A stretch of DNA of 64,000 bases from Gemmatimonadota bacterium (GCA_028877215.1 JAPPFJ010000024.1:110989-174988); one strand, 5' to 3'; numbered from the stretch's first letter, positions 45,601 to 52,520 are shown. Notes: generated from the letters alone by a model not told the origin. Program-made: numbers and translations.

Positions 45601-45908
45601 GGCGAAATCCGGAAAAAGGCGTCGTCGAAGAGGTCGATGTCGTCGACGAACGCGCCGAAACGGCAACCCTCACTCTGCCCTGCGTTTTCGGCGAAGATCT
45701 GCCCCCAGCGGCCTGTCCCGGAGCCCGGGACACCCTCACCCACGGCATTCCCGCCGGCTTCGAGCAATCGCCAGAATGAAGCGATGTCCGCCGCGCCGGG
45801 GAATCGACACGCCATGCCCACGATTGCTATCGGCTGCACGGACCCGGAACTCGTGCTCCGGTCGTCCGGGTTCCCCAGGGATTCAATGTGCCCATCTGCT
45901 TCCATCAT
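36675..45908 (-). CDS. Reducing type I polyketide synthase, KS-AT-DH-cMT-ER-KR-ACP-KS
   Basis: A 3077-residue megasynthase. Domains with approximate residues: KS1 22-450 (Cys about 199 in DAACASS, EAHGTGT, NIGHLE); AT1 540-900 (GHSIGE about 675, AFHS suggesting malonyl); DH 945-1215 (DHKVFGRIVAPG, LDGCFQ); C-methyltransferase about 1380-1600 (VIEVGAGTGSAT); ER about 1850-2160 (HAGAGGVGL); KR about 2210-2400 (TGGLGGIG, but GQANHAS with His at the usual Tyr); ACP Ser about 2521 (LGMDSLM); KS2 2560-2990 (LNCASSL). AGGAG precedes the ATG. The set predicts a fully reduced, methyl-branched chain. It resembles fatty-acid-like PKSs of sponge symbionts. It stops at an amber codon within the KS2-AT linker. 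Confidence 0.93.
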   Translation of the reverse strand: MMEADGHIESLGNPDDRSTSSGSVQPIAIVGMACRFPGAADIASFWRLLEAGGNAVGEGVPGSGTGRWGQIFAENAGQSEGCRFGAFVDDIDLFDDAFFRISPVEAEFLDPQQRMMLETSWEALEDAGIDPEGLRETRTGVYTGISNDEYRMLVVDSIKPAEAAGCLYALSGTNLNGASGRVSFVLGLRGPAKAVDAACASSMVSVNDAVADLQQGKADLAIAGGVQAILNGRIYELRAEAMMLSPDGQCKTFDASANGYVRGEGCGVVVLKRLSEAEADGDRIWAVIRGSAVNHGGASTGLTVPNTPALEEVIETALSEGGVSPLDVDYLEAHGTGTTVGDPIEIDAVASVYGRGRKTDRPLLIGSVKTNIGHLESAAGVAGVIKTALVLNRGVIPKHLHFRDPNPSVDWDRLPLRVTSSMMDWPRRPGSTRLAGVNSFGISGTNAHIVMEEYRAPDAAGIPGTAGAAMPVAVSLPAAVGDLPIAERKVQPRRVRLLPLSGKSDGALCDLAGRYLSRLGEGADEISSDESEILADMAWTAGVGRSHFDHRAGVVFQDFESLRNRLGEVREGNLGSFSRTRARVAFAYTGQGSQWAGMGRGLYETEPVARAVMDRCEAVILEERGASLLDVMFGNVGSEGELGDTAWEQPALYALECALTALWSSVGIRPDVVLGHSIGELAASQAAGVFSLEDGMRFAAVRGALMSKMEPGSMAAVFAPADRVEEVVNATSQDAGLSISGYNGTHQVVSGPTAGIEAISNQFATAGVRVRRLNTTKAFHSALVEPILDELESFLNSLEIRSPSLTVVSNLTGLAVEPGQTQGGAYWRRHAREAVAFAQGVKTLADQGVDVVLEIGPRSVLAPLAAASWPESPETPAPVVLSSLCPPSDGAAEARNADGFVAAVAEAYEAGLPVGFAGLFAGENRRRVSLPSYPFQRRRHWIQPPRRRAGGAGHPLLGVRHESARGEVTFETEVFPSDPAWLNDHKVFGRIVAPGALYGAMACAASRLEEAGPVVVENFQLHNALVFEEDEDGAGEAGRRMQVGLDTREPGSPRGVQIFSRGGEGDWTVHVEGVLAPGAPAPDPVGRIDLESVKNLLSPMDVTDYYRHRASTGVDLGPFFRTLGRVWSRPGEALGEVSLPESLSGHGLDVHPLVLDGCFQVVGAARNLAGNEGGAAYLPFAWERLWLAGTLPDRVVCHVRLSEASSEAEAAAGEPPEVLSGEIDIYDPNGAHLGRLSGYTVKRATQEALLAAVEGVKDLLYEVVWRDCDLPAGITSAGFFPTPATVASGSQTFAGYLRDAGVDPDDRDALLADLERWSRSRALATLEELGWRRQAGETVDPEVLRDELDVLPEHSRLFRRLFEMLARSGVVEEAGDGFTVVVGPGDPLPEGLPADLEEFASRMVDLHPDGQIETGLFRRSGNALAEVLRGREDPLTLLFSSGEPTAADLYLKAPVARAANRMLADAVRALVAALPEGRRLRVIEVGAGTGSATASVLPELPDGQFDYMYTDISAGFFSEAEARFGDGGGCIEYRPLDIEKDPVEQGFDAHGYDLLIASNVLHATRYLSETLAHCRDLLAPSGHLIALENLSGLGWMDLTFGQLDGWWRFADDYRPHHALAGPPVWRYALGGAGFEGVEVLGADESDTSRTLDKGVIVAQGPAKVAEAPGVWVLAADQGGSASRMAAELAARDQTVMLAGRETRDDKEPAGDVAGVFNASVETDCRESWSALLTDLPDGVPLRGVVHLAGLDGHGEQATTREMAEDVKRAGASALALVQGIADADVVPENGVWLITRGAQVLERERGGELVGATLWGFGKAVAREAADLQPRMIDLDPGEMAPAPDLANELLYPDSENHIAYRSGRRQVARLVQAGTEGERLSLPEASDWVLAPDPTGVFDRPQVLPLPARSLEPWEVRVEVEAAGLNFWDVFRSLGFIEEGNLGREMCGHVLEVGAEVSTVSVGDHVVGLGFGAFGQQMVTHEQLVAPAPSGYSVSGLATVPSAFVSAALSFEFSGLEAGERVLIHAGAGGVGLAAIQLVQAAGAEVFATASAPKQAYLRSLGVKHIFDSRTTNFGREILEATDGEGVDVVLNSLTGEGFIDASLSCLRRGGRFVEMARRDILSEDEMAAVRPDVPYHILELDVMKKTDPEWVGRVLRDVMARLSSGELKAITHSRWPLAEAGAALSFMRAARHLGKIVVTTPPVQNGRLRQDRTYLVTGGLGGIGCAVAAWLADRGAGAIVLNGRRAPDDEAEEAIRRLRDGGATVQVELADVTDAAAIDEMLERMDATLPPLGGVIHSVGVLSDGALTNQTWDRFETVLWPKVLGAWHLHRATADRDLDMFVLFSSRVGVMGNPGQANHASANAFLDQLAGHRRALGLPGQAIAWGAWSEIGEAAEQRERIDRQRSALGGRWFTPQQGMRAFDQLVRQDVTNSVVMSMDWSVFEEAVQDRPPFLDDLLSATTDDEAGTAASPEDLMSRLRGAPAAPEELLVSFLQQEVQAVLRLPAAPEPSVGFFDLGMDSLMAVELRNRLNRAFADQYVVPNTVVFDYPDIASLARHLAGELGEVSGEPVAEEEPEPEPQPVVRQEKEEDGIAIVGMACRFPGAPDLDAFWRGLEAGEDAVTDGRGDSGAWGGFAKDLPVEYAAYRQGGFVDEIDRFDSRFFRITPIEARTMDPRQRMLLETSWQALEDAGMDPDRLRGTLTGVYAGISTSEYRALMSSDDYGVSYLNTAASMAVGRLSFVLGLEGPTIPVELNCASSLVAVHYAVAALRAGEVDMALVGGSHAALSPDLTREMADLGMLSPSGRCRAFDASADGFVRAEGCGMVVLKRLGRAEADGDRIWGVIRGSAVNQNGASAGPTVPNGPAQERVIESALARGNVDPSEVDYLEAHGAGSGFGDPIEIHAAAAVYGRERDAERPLLVGSVKTNIGHLEPAAGVASLVKTVLAMKRGVIPRNLHFSEPSPHVDWDSLPVRVVSANTDWPANTDRPPRAGVSAFGVSGTNAHVVVEGYASEDASRNDANLVPAGAARFVDVSLPEPIADLAVPENNVCQPRKTRFLPLSGKAGGALIDLAGR

Positions 45909-46006
45909 GTACTTCTCCTATTTTGCGGACTTCGCCGAATCCGAACCGGTCATCTGCCAACCCGTGTATGTGCCGAACGGGATTTGCATCGCAGGCGGCG
46001 GGATAT

Positions 46007-46798
46007 TCAATTGCCCTGATTTCGCTCAAGCGTTTCCAGCCAGCGATACCCGTAAGTCGGGATATTGTCTGACGGGGGCGTTACGCCGCTCGGGAACATG
46101 CTGAATCGCACCACGCGTAATCGGTAGCTAAAGCCGTGCACCGGCTTGAAGCCAACGATTTCACTTGGGAACGGGGCTCCGTTGACAACTTTGCAGTAGA
46201 TGGATCGATTGTCGTTGCAATGCACCCGGCCCGGCCCAACTGCGATTATTTCTTCGTCCGTGCCCGTCGCCTCGTTCCTTGCGACGATTTCATCCAGCAC
46301 ATGGCGGCCATCGCCATATTTGTTTACATTCAAGGTATAGTAAAAACCCGCTTCGTATTCGAAATTCGTGATGATGTCGTTGTATGGAACACCGTCAACC
46401 AGCAGGCAGAAGTCATCCGAGTCTGAGCACGTAACCCGCGTAGGTCCGACAAGCAACGTCGCCGGAGTGGACGGCGCGCGGGCTTTTTCAAGTTGCTCCA
46501 GAAGGCGATATGCGTACCGGCCTGCATCCTGAGGCGGTTCGTTTCCATTCCAGGGGTCGTATTTCCCGATCCTCAGACGGTAGGTGTAGCCGGGTTCGTA
46601 GTTGAAGCCATCGATCCCGTCGTAAAACAACGACCCGTCAACCACCATGCATGTCTGCTCGCCGACGCCGTAGCACCTGGCCAGGGTCGGACCCACGGTA
46701 ACTTCAATGATCTCGATATAACCCGGTCCGACCGCGTCTTTACACGCTGAGGATGCCAGGGTCAGAACGAGGGGAAGAACAAGCTTTCCGGATCGCAT
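46007..46798 (-). CDS. Secreted protein with three DUF4377-like repeats
   Basis: A 263-residue protein from the ATG at 46798, which has a perfect AAGGAGG upstream; the track begins 31 residues too early. The N-terminus is a signal sequence ending LASSACKD, probably a lipoprotein. Three repeats of about 65-70 residues follow, each with two cysteines and the pattern VGP...C...C..VDG...I..F.YE.G..Y.L.V.KY, matching the DUF4377 motif. The Cys pairs probably form disulfides outside the cytoplasm. Role unknown. It reads divergently from the TonB receptor. Confidence 0.75.
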   Translation of the reverse strand: MRSGKLVLPLVLTLASSACKDAVGPGYIEIIEVTVGPTLARCYGVGEQTCMVVDGSLFYDGIDGFNYEPGYTYRLRIGKYDPWNGNEPPQDAGRYAYRLLEQLEKARAPSTPATLLVGPTRVTCSDSDDFCLLVDGVPYNDIITNFEYEAGFYYTLNVNKYGDGRHVLDEIVARNEATGTDEEIIAVGPGRVHCNDNRSIYCKVVNGAPFPSEIVGFKPVHGFSYRLRVVRFSMFPSGVTPPSDNIPTYGYRWLETLERNQGN

Positions 46799-47184
46799 AT
46801 GGACCTCCTTCAACGGGTTACACAACCTGTTGCGTTGTTCCCGGCATTTGAAGAACATCGACTCAACCGGCGGGTGAGCCCTGTCGAACAATCAAGCCCT
46901 TTGTACGCCGGCGGGTCAGTTCTGAAGTTGACAATGCCGTCGCGTCCGTTGTAACTTTAATATATAACAAAAGTTGCGGATTTTACAATGGCAGGTGGCG
47001 ACCGCCCGGATCACCGGCGCATCCTGAATTCTTCCAATGAGCCGATGTCGGCGTGCTGGCGCCGGACGTCGGACAACTGCCAGACTGGGGCGGGGTGGTC
47101 GGCATGTCATTGGCAATGCGACGAATTCCAGAAGCGATTTTTGTCCCGATCGGCCGTCTTCAGGGTCCCGCCCTGATCGTCTGA
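46799..47184. other. Divergent intergenic region, nothing coding
   Basis: Separates the lipoprotein gene from the R1 repeat and TonB receptor. A TTGACA on the plus strand at 46928-46933 has only a poor -10 (TAACTT) after 18 bases, followed by AT-rich TTTAATATATAAC that could hold promoters for either side. No gene is supported. Confidence 0.35.
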
Positions 47185-47330
47185 CAGTCCGTTGATAAAG
47201 TCGCTCTGCAGGCGAGGCCGAAGACAAGGCGCGCAACCGGGTCCCATCGGGCGATTCGGCGAGGGCGCGCAATGCAGGTTTTCGACCGCAAGGGCCGGCC
47301 GTAGTCCGGATGGGCTTTTTCAACGGGCTG
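47185..47330 (+). repeat. R1 dispersed repeat, full copy C
   Basis: A 146-base copy in the opposite orientation to copies A and B, with ends CAGTCCGTTGATAAAG and CTTTTTCAACGGGCTG and the shared inner blocks GAAGACAAGGCGCGCAACCG and GCGATTCGGCGAGGG. It forms the leader of the TonB receptor gene: the AAGGGAG ribosome binding site starts two bases after the repeat ends. Confidence 0.88.
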
Positions 47331-47346
47331 CCAAGGGAGATAGACG

Positions 47347-50304
47347 GTGCGCGTATTTCTGTTTTGCTGGCTGGTGGTGGGGTGCGGGACGGTCTGGTCC
47401 CAGCCCAATGGCTATATCAAGGGGAGTGTAAAAGGGGAAGGCGGCGAAGCCCTGCCCGGAGCGAACGTCGTCGTTACGGGGATGGACGTCGGCGTGCAAA
47501 CCCGCGCCGCGACAGGCGACGAGGGCCGGTTCCGATTTGCCGTTCCGCAGGGGAATTACCGGATCGAGATCACATTCATCGGGTATAAGTCCGGAATTCT
47601 CGATGACGTTTCGGTTCGGCAAGGCCAAACCACCAGGCTGGATGTGATCCTCAAGGAACAGGTTATCTTCCTGGAGAAGAGCGTGGTTTCCGCTTCCCGC
47701 CGCAGGGAAAAGATCCTGGACGCTCCCGCCTCCGTCTCCGTGGTCGAGACCGCCGACATCCGCAGCAACCCCTCGATGAACGTGGCCGACCACGTAAAGA
47801 ACCTGCCGTCGGTGGACTTCGCGAAGACCGGGCTGGCAAACAGCAGTATCGTGGTGCGCGGCTTCAACAGCGTCTTCACCGGCACTCTGCTCATGATGAC
47901 GGACAACCGGCTTGCCAGGGTGCCGTCCGTGCGGGTCAACGCCCCGAATTTCATTCCCATTACAAGCGACGACGTGGAACGAATCGAGGTGGTCCTGGGT
48001 CCTGGATCGGCGCTCTACGGGCCCAACAGTGCGGACGGTGTGATGCACATCATCACCCATTCGCCATTTACGTCGCAGGGTACGAGTGCGCACTTCGGAT
48101 ACGGAGAGCGCAACCTGCGTCAGGCCTCGATTCGCCACGCGGGCAAGGTCGGGGACCGGGTGGGCTACAAGGTTTCCGCCCGGTACTATACAGGGACCGA
48201 GTGGGAATATGTCGATCCGGAGGAGGTGAGGGCCCGGGAACGCCGTGAGGAGCAGATTGCCACCGGTCTGAACCTGCCGTCTCTTCCGCTTCGCAACCCC
48301 GAAACCAACAATCTCGGGCTGGAAGCGCGTCTGGACTGGCGCGCCTCAGACGACTTCACCGCTATTTTTTCAGCGGGACACAACAAGGCGGACCTGGTGG
48401 GGCTGACCGGCGTGGGGGCCTCTCAGACGAGAGACTGGCAATATAACTACGCTCAGATGCGCGTGCTGTACGGCGACTGGTTTGTACAGGCCTTCCGAAA
48501 CTGGACCGATTCCGGAGGGACTTTCCTTCTGCGTACGGGCGATCCCGTGGTCGACAAGTCCTCCCTCACGGTGTTCCAGGCGCAACACGTATCGAAACTG
48601 GGTGCCCGTCAGCGGTTCACGTATGGCCTGGATGCACTGTTTACGCGGCCGGATACCGAAGAAACCGTCATGGGCAGGAACGAGGATGACGACGACCTGA
48701 ACGAGTTCGGGGTGTACCTGCAGAGTGAAACTTCTCTTTCCGCGATGGTTGACCTCGTGCTTGCCCTGCGCTACGACTACCACAGCCGCCTCGCGGATCC
48801 CGAATTCTCCCCCCGGGCCGCGCTGGTGTTGAAACCGAAGCCGACCCAGACGTGGCGTCTGACGTACAACCGGGCTTTCACCACGCCCACCTCGAACAAC
48901 CTCTATCTCGATCTGCTGGCCACCAGAGACCCCTTCGGGTTCAGCGGAATCTTCTCGCCGATGTTCACGGCGCGCGGCCTGGCGTTCGACCCGATCGATC
49001 TCTGGACCCAGGGCAACTACCAGGACAACGACTTCGGCTTCACGTTCCGGCGGGAAGGCGGACGGCCCCTCTTCCGCTCGCCGTTTGCCCCGATGGCCGG
49101 CCTGCCTGCCGATCAGTATATACGACTGAACGACCCGGAATTCACCAACGTGATGTGGGGGATCGGCAGGGAGGTGGTACTCGAGCAACTCTTGCCGACA
49201 GTAAAGGAAATGGCCGTCGACATCCTGATCCAACAGGGCATGAGCGCCGAAGAAGCCCGGAACTTCGCGAGCGGACTGGCTGAAGCCTTTCCCGGTATCG
49301 TTCCCGATCGATTGACGGGTCTTCGCAACGTCATGGGCCGGCTGAACATCGCAACGCCGCCGCTTGGCGAAAATCCGGAAGATATCCAACAGCCGTTTTT
49401 CTTTGTGGAATCGGACGGCGCGACCCCGGTGACGGCCTACGACGTCCCGCGCATCCAGTCCGCGATTACCAGAACCGTCGAGTTCGGCTACAAGGGCGTC
49501 ATTGCGGACAAACTCATCGTGGCCGCGGACCTGTATCAGTCCAGGATCGAAAATTACGTGGGTTCGGTTTCGGTGGAAACCCCCAACGTGTTTCTAGAAC
49601 CTGAGAGTCTGACCGAGGCTCTGAGCCGCGGATTCGAAAAGACATTGTCCGATCCATCGAACGCCGTGCTTGCCGCCGGTCTCCAGCTGATTGACAACGT
49701 GCAGGTGCCTGGACTCCTGGAGGGCAACCGGAACGGTTCTCCGGTGGACGAACTGACCGCCATCTTCGTGGCCGGCGCCGCGGCGATTCCATACGGAACG
49801 GTGTCGCCGGAACAGGCGACCGATCCCTACGCGATGGTGTTGACCTACCGCAATTATGAAGATGTCACCATCCGCGGGCTGGACCTGGGCCTGGCCTGGT
49901 ATCCAACGGCGCAATGGAGACTGACCGGCAACTATTCCTACGTGAGCAAGAACTTCTTCAAGAACCTGAAATACACGCACGTCCCGGGCGTTGGCGATAT
50001 CACACTGAATTCGCCCCGGCACAAATTCAAGCTGGGGGCGTCGTACGACTTTTCCGGGTTGGGCCTTTCAGTCGGCAGCGCGCTCCGATTCACCGATTCC
50101 TTTCCCATGCAATCGGGGGTGTACGTGGGCGACGTGGATGCCTATACGGTTGTCGACGTGTCGCTGAAATACCGGTTGCCCGTTGAAAGGGACGTGGACC
50201 TGCATCTGGACGCGAGCAATCTACTCAATACCCGCTATCGTTCATTCATCGGCGCCCCGGAAGTGGGACGGCTCGTGTTCAGCCAGGTCAGCATGCGGTT
50301 CTAA
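47347..50304 (+). CDS. TonB-dependent outer-membrane receptor
   Basis: A 985-residue protein: signal peptide (MRVFLFCWLVVGCGTVWSQ), carboxypeptidase-regulatory-like domain about residues 22-100 (GYIKGSVKGEGGEALPGANVVV), plug domain about 105-235 (SVVSASRRREKILDAPASVSVV, VVRGFNS, IEVVLGPGSALYGPNSADGVMHIIT) and a beta-barrel to the final SQVSMRF with terminal Phe. It imports a ligand across the outer membrane using TonB; the ligand cannot be read from sequence. The start is GTG with AAGGGAG upstream. A bidirectional terminator follows. Confidence 0.92.
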   Translation: MRVFLFCWLVVGCGTVWSQPNGYIKGSVKGEGGEALPGANVVVTGMDVGVQTRAATGDEGRFRFAVPQGNYRIEITFIGYKSGILDDVSVRQGQTTRLDVILKEQVIFLEKSVVSASRRREKILDAPASVSVVETADIRSNPSMNVADHVKNLPSVDFAKTGLANSSIVVRGFNSVFTGTLLMMTDNRLARVPSVRVNAPNFIPITSDDVERIEVVLGPGSALYGPNSADGVMHIITHSPFTSQGTSAHFGYGERNLRQASIRHAGKVGDRVGYKVSARYYTGTEWEYVDPEEVRARERREEQIATGLNLPSLPLRNPETNNLGLEARLDWRASDDFTAIFSAGHNKADLVGLTGVGASQTRDWQYNYAQMRVLYGDWFVQAFRNWTDSGGTFLLRTGDPVVDKSSLTVFQAQHVSKLGARQRFTYGLDALFTRPDTEETVMGRNEDDDDLNEFGVYLQSETSLSAMVDLVLALRYDYHSRLADPEFSPRAALVLKPKPTQTWRLTYNRAFTTPTSNNLYLDLLATRDPFGFSGIFSPMFTARGLAFDPIDLWTQGNYQDNDFGFTFRREGGRPLFRSPFAPMAGLPADQYIRLNDPEFTNVMWGIGREVVLEQLLPTVKEMAVDILIQQGMSAEEARNFASGLAEAFPGIVPDRLTGLRNVMGRLNIATPPLGENPEDIQQPFFFVESDGATPVTAYDVPRIQSAITRTVEFGYKGVIADKLIVAADLYQSRIENYVGSVSVETPNVFLEPESLTEALSRGFEKTLSDPSNAVLAAGLQLIDNVQVPGLLEGNRNGSPVDELTAIFVAGAAAIPYGTVSPEQATDPYAMVLTYRNYEDVTIRGLDLGLAWYPTAQWRLTGNYSYVSKNFFKNLKYTHVPGVGDITLNSPRHKFKLGASYDFSGLGLSVGSALRFTDSFPMQSGVYVGDVDAYTVVDVSLKYRLPVERDVDLHLDASNLLNTRYRSFIGAPEVGRLVFSQVSMRF

Positions 50305-50321
50305 AGTAGCCGCAGGATGGT

Positions 50322-50359
50322 AAAAGAGGGGGTGCGGTGACTGCCGTACCCCCTCTTTT
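50322..50359. terminator. Intrinsic terminator after the TonB receptor
   Basis: AAAAGAGGGGGT pairs perfectly with ACCCCCTCTTTT (12 base pairs, loop of 14 with a further GCGG/CCGT pairing). The A and T runs at the two ends let it work in both directions. It sits 18 bases after the receptor stop. Confidence 0.88.
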
Positions 50360-50426
50360 GCGATGCGGAGGTTAGCGAATCTGTCTGGCAGCAGGCCATC
50401 AGCGGAGAATTCGCAAGGGTAGCGTG

Positions 50427-51395
50427 ATGAGTCGGGCGAAAAACTGTGACATATCGGCGGCTTTGGATCGCGCGAAGGGTGCGCTGGTGGGGCTGGCGCT
50501 GGGCGATGCGCTCGGTACGACGCTCGAATTCTCCGCGCGGGACACCAGGCCGCCGGTTACCGACATCGTTGGTGGAGGTCCATTCGGCCTGGCCGCCGGT
50601 GAATGGACCGACGATACGAGCATGGCACTGTGCCTCGCCGAGTCGCTGCTGGAACGGGACCGGCTGGACGTTCGCGACCTGATGGACCGGTTCCTGCGGT
50701 GGCGCGATGAAGGACACAACTCGGTCACGGGCGTGTGTTTCGATATCGGCAATGCCACTGACGGCGCGCTCCGGTCTTTTCGGGAAACCGGCGAGCCGTT
50801 GAGCGGGAGCACCGATCCCCGGACCTCAGGAAACGGTTCGCTGATGCGGCTCTCGCCGGTGGCGATCCGCTGGTGGCGCGACCTGTCCAAGGCGACGGCG
50901 GCCGCCCGGCTGCAGAGCCGAACCACCCACGGCGCCCCTCAGGCAGTGGAGGCGTGTGCGCTCTTTGTCGAACTGCTGATCGAGGCGATCGCCGGTGCGC
51001 CGAAGGAGACCGTCCTGCGCGGCAGAGACTGGAGAGGCGATGCGCTGATTGCCGACGCGGCCGCCGGATCGTGGCGCGCAAGGGAGCGTGACGCCATCTC
51101 CTCGTCGGGGTACGTCGTACACACGCTCGAAGCGGCGCTGTGGTGCGTGGACAGGTCGGAGTCCATCGAGGATGCCCTGATTCTGGCCGCCAATCTCGCT
51201 GATGACGCCGACACGGTGGCCGCGGTCACGGGACAGCTCGCCGGCGCGCTTTGGGGCACGTCTGGCGCTCCGGCCGCGTGGCTCGACAAACTCGCCTGGC
51301 GCGACCGCCTGGAGGCGCTCGCCGCCGGCCTGTTCGAGGCCGCCAACAGCGAGCGGGCCGGTACCGCTGGCGAAGCGCCAACGCTATCCGAGTAG
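50427..51395 (+). CDS. ADP-ribosylglycohydrolase family protein
   Basis: A 322-residue DraG/ARH-type enzyme that would remove ADP-ribose from a target. Metal-binding motifs are present: GEWTDDTSMALCLAESLLE near residue 60 (T-D-D) and NLADDADTVAAVTGQLAGALWG near 255 (D-D-x-D-T). SGNGSLMRLSPVA is also typical. The ATG at 50427 is preferred to the GTG one codon earlier; AAGGG lies upstream. It overlaps the 3' end of the convergent TrpRS-like gene by 12 bases. No ADP-ribosyltransferase gene is adjacent. Confidence 0.9.
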   Translation: MSRAKNCDISAALDRAKGALVGLALGDALGTTLEFSARDTRPPVTDIVGGGPFGLAAGEWTDDTSMALCLAESLLERDRLDVRDLMDRFLRWRDEGHNSVTGVCFDIGNATDGALRSFRETGEPLSGSTDPRTSGNGSLMRLSPVAIRWWRDLSKATAAARLQSRTTHGAPQAVEACALFVELLIEAIAGAPKETVLRGRDWRGDALIADAAAGSWRARERDAISSSGYVVHTLEAALWCVDRSESIEDALILAANLADDADTVAAVTGQLAGALWGTSGAPAAWLDKLAWRDRLEALAAGLFEAANSERAGTAGEAPTLSE

Positions 51396-52250
51396 ATTTC
51401 TGTACCGCAACCCTACCGCTTCCTTTACCAACTCCAGGGTCCGCTGGCCTTCGATCCTCGCGTCGGACCCTCCCAGATGCAGAATATCCCTGACCAGGCT
51501 CCGTCTGCCCTCCAGCTTGGCCCGTGCGCTCTTAAGCGGTTCAGGCAAGGGGGCCGGCTCCGTCGTGCCCGCCGAAAGAGCCCGACCGGTGTCCATGGAC
51601 ACGCCGTGGGCTTTCGCCGGTACCCGCTTCGCGGATTCGACAACGTCAATTCTGCCAGTGTGGTAACCGCTCATCCCGACATTGCGATCCGTGCCAACGT
51701 GCTCTTCGCCGTACTCGCACTTCGTTTCCGGGAAGACCGGGCCGAATTCGCGATTGAAACGCCTCGCCCGTTCCCGGGCCTGTTCGACGTACGACCGCTG
51801 ATCTGGCACCACAAACACGCTCGCTGGTCGAAACGCCAACAGATCCGCCGTCTGAAGCACGGTATCACCGATTGAGTCGGGTGTGAGCGGCTGCCTGGTT
51901 GCATCGGGCTCATCCCGAACTTTCGAAATCCCCGTTGAAGCGGACGGCCGCAACGAATGGTTCAGTATGATCGCCAGCTCTCCCAGTTGCGGCACCTGCG
52001 ACTGTAGAAAACAGACGCTTCGTTCCGGATCGAAACCCGACGCCAGAACGTCCATGACCAGATCTCCAACATCCTCCTGAACCCTAATCGAATCCCCTCC
52101 CACAGCGTTTAAAGTCAGATAGTCCGTGATCATGAAGAAACATCGGGCTTCCCTCTGTCTGTCCAGCAGGGGCTTCAAGAATCCGAAATAGTGCCCCCGA
52201 TGCATGCTACCCATTGGCCGAATGCCGGCCAGAACGACTGGACGGTTCAT
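51384..52250 (-). CDS. Tryptophanyl-tRNA synthetase-like paralog lacking KMSKS
   Basis: A 288-residue protein related to TrpRS over the catalytic domain: VVLAGIRPMGSMHRGHYFGFLKPLL carries the HIGH-type motif (HRGH), then CFFMITDYLTL, DTVLQTADLLAFRPASVFVVPDQRSYVEQARERARRFN. Aligned with the neighbouring TrpS, KMSKS is replaced by GMSGY (GTDRNVGMSGYH against GSDGQAKMSKSL), and the C-terminal anticodon-binding helices are about 70 residues shorter. It may bind tryptophan or make the adenylate but is unlikely to charge tRNA normally. AGGGAG precedes the ATG. A Trp-rich leader and terminator lie upstream. Confidence 0.85.
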   Translation of the reverse strand: MNRPVVLAGIRPMGSMHRGHYFGFLKPLLDRQREARCFFMITDYLTLNAVGGDSIRVQEDVGDLVMDVLASGFDPERSVCFLQSQVPQLGELAIILNHSLRPSASTGISKVRDEPDATRQPLTPDSIGDTVLQTADLLAFRPASVFVVPDQRSYVEQARERARRFNREFGPVFPETKCEYGEEHVGTDRNVGMSGYHTGRIDVVESAKRVPAKAHGVSMDTGRALSAGTTEPAPLPEPLKSARAKLEGRRSLVRDILHLGGSDARIEGQRTLELVKEAVGLRYRNLLG

Positions 52251-52338
52251 TTTCAGAACTCCCTGTTTGAAATGTATCGACGATTGAATAGAGCGGGTTA
52301 TGGCGAGTCAGTCCCGCCGGATGAAATGCGATCGACGA

Positions 52339-52407
52339 CTATCCATTCACAACGAAAAAAGCCGCGATCCACCTCGTGGTGAACCGCGGCCATCGCCACA
52401 CCTTCAT
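52339..52407 (-). CDS. Tryptophan leader peptide 2, ahead of the TrpRS paralog
   Basis: A 22-codon ORF, MKVWRWPRFTTRWIAAFFVVNG, with Trp at positions 4, 6 and 13. The second Trp codon is immediately followed by the 5' arm of the terminator hairpin at 52361-52390, and Trp 13 lies in its 3' half. The stop is 88 bases before the paralog start. A ribosome waiting at the early Trp codons would cover the hairpin arm. The ribosome binding site is weak (GGATGA). Confidence 0.7.
   Translation of the reverse strand: MKVWRWPRFTTRWIAAFFVVNG
52355..52390 (-). terminator. Attenuator-type terminator between trpS and its paralog
   Basis: On the minus strand GCCGCG-GTT-CACC-ACGA-GGTG-GAT-CGCGGC folds into two stacked stems with a small internal loop, followed by TTTTTT. 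It lies inside the 22-codon leader peptide. It could also serve as the ordinary trpS terminator, with the paralog expressed only by readthrough. Confidence 0.85.
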
Positions 52408-52520
52408 GCACACATCATCCGGTGGCGGACGCACGGTTCCCGCTGCGCAAAACCACCAGCGCTGAAGGGAATTCGCCACGCTACCGAACAAACACCTCGA
52501 ATGCCGCCCCATGAATATCC

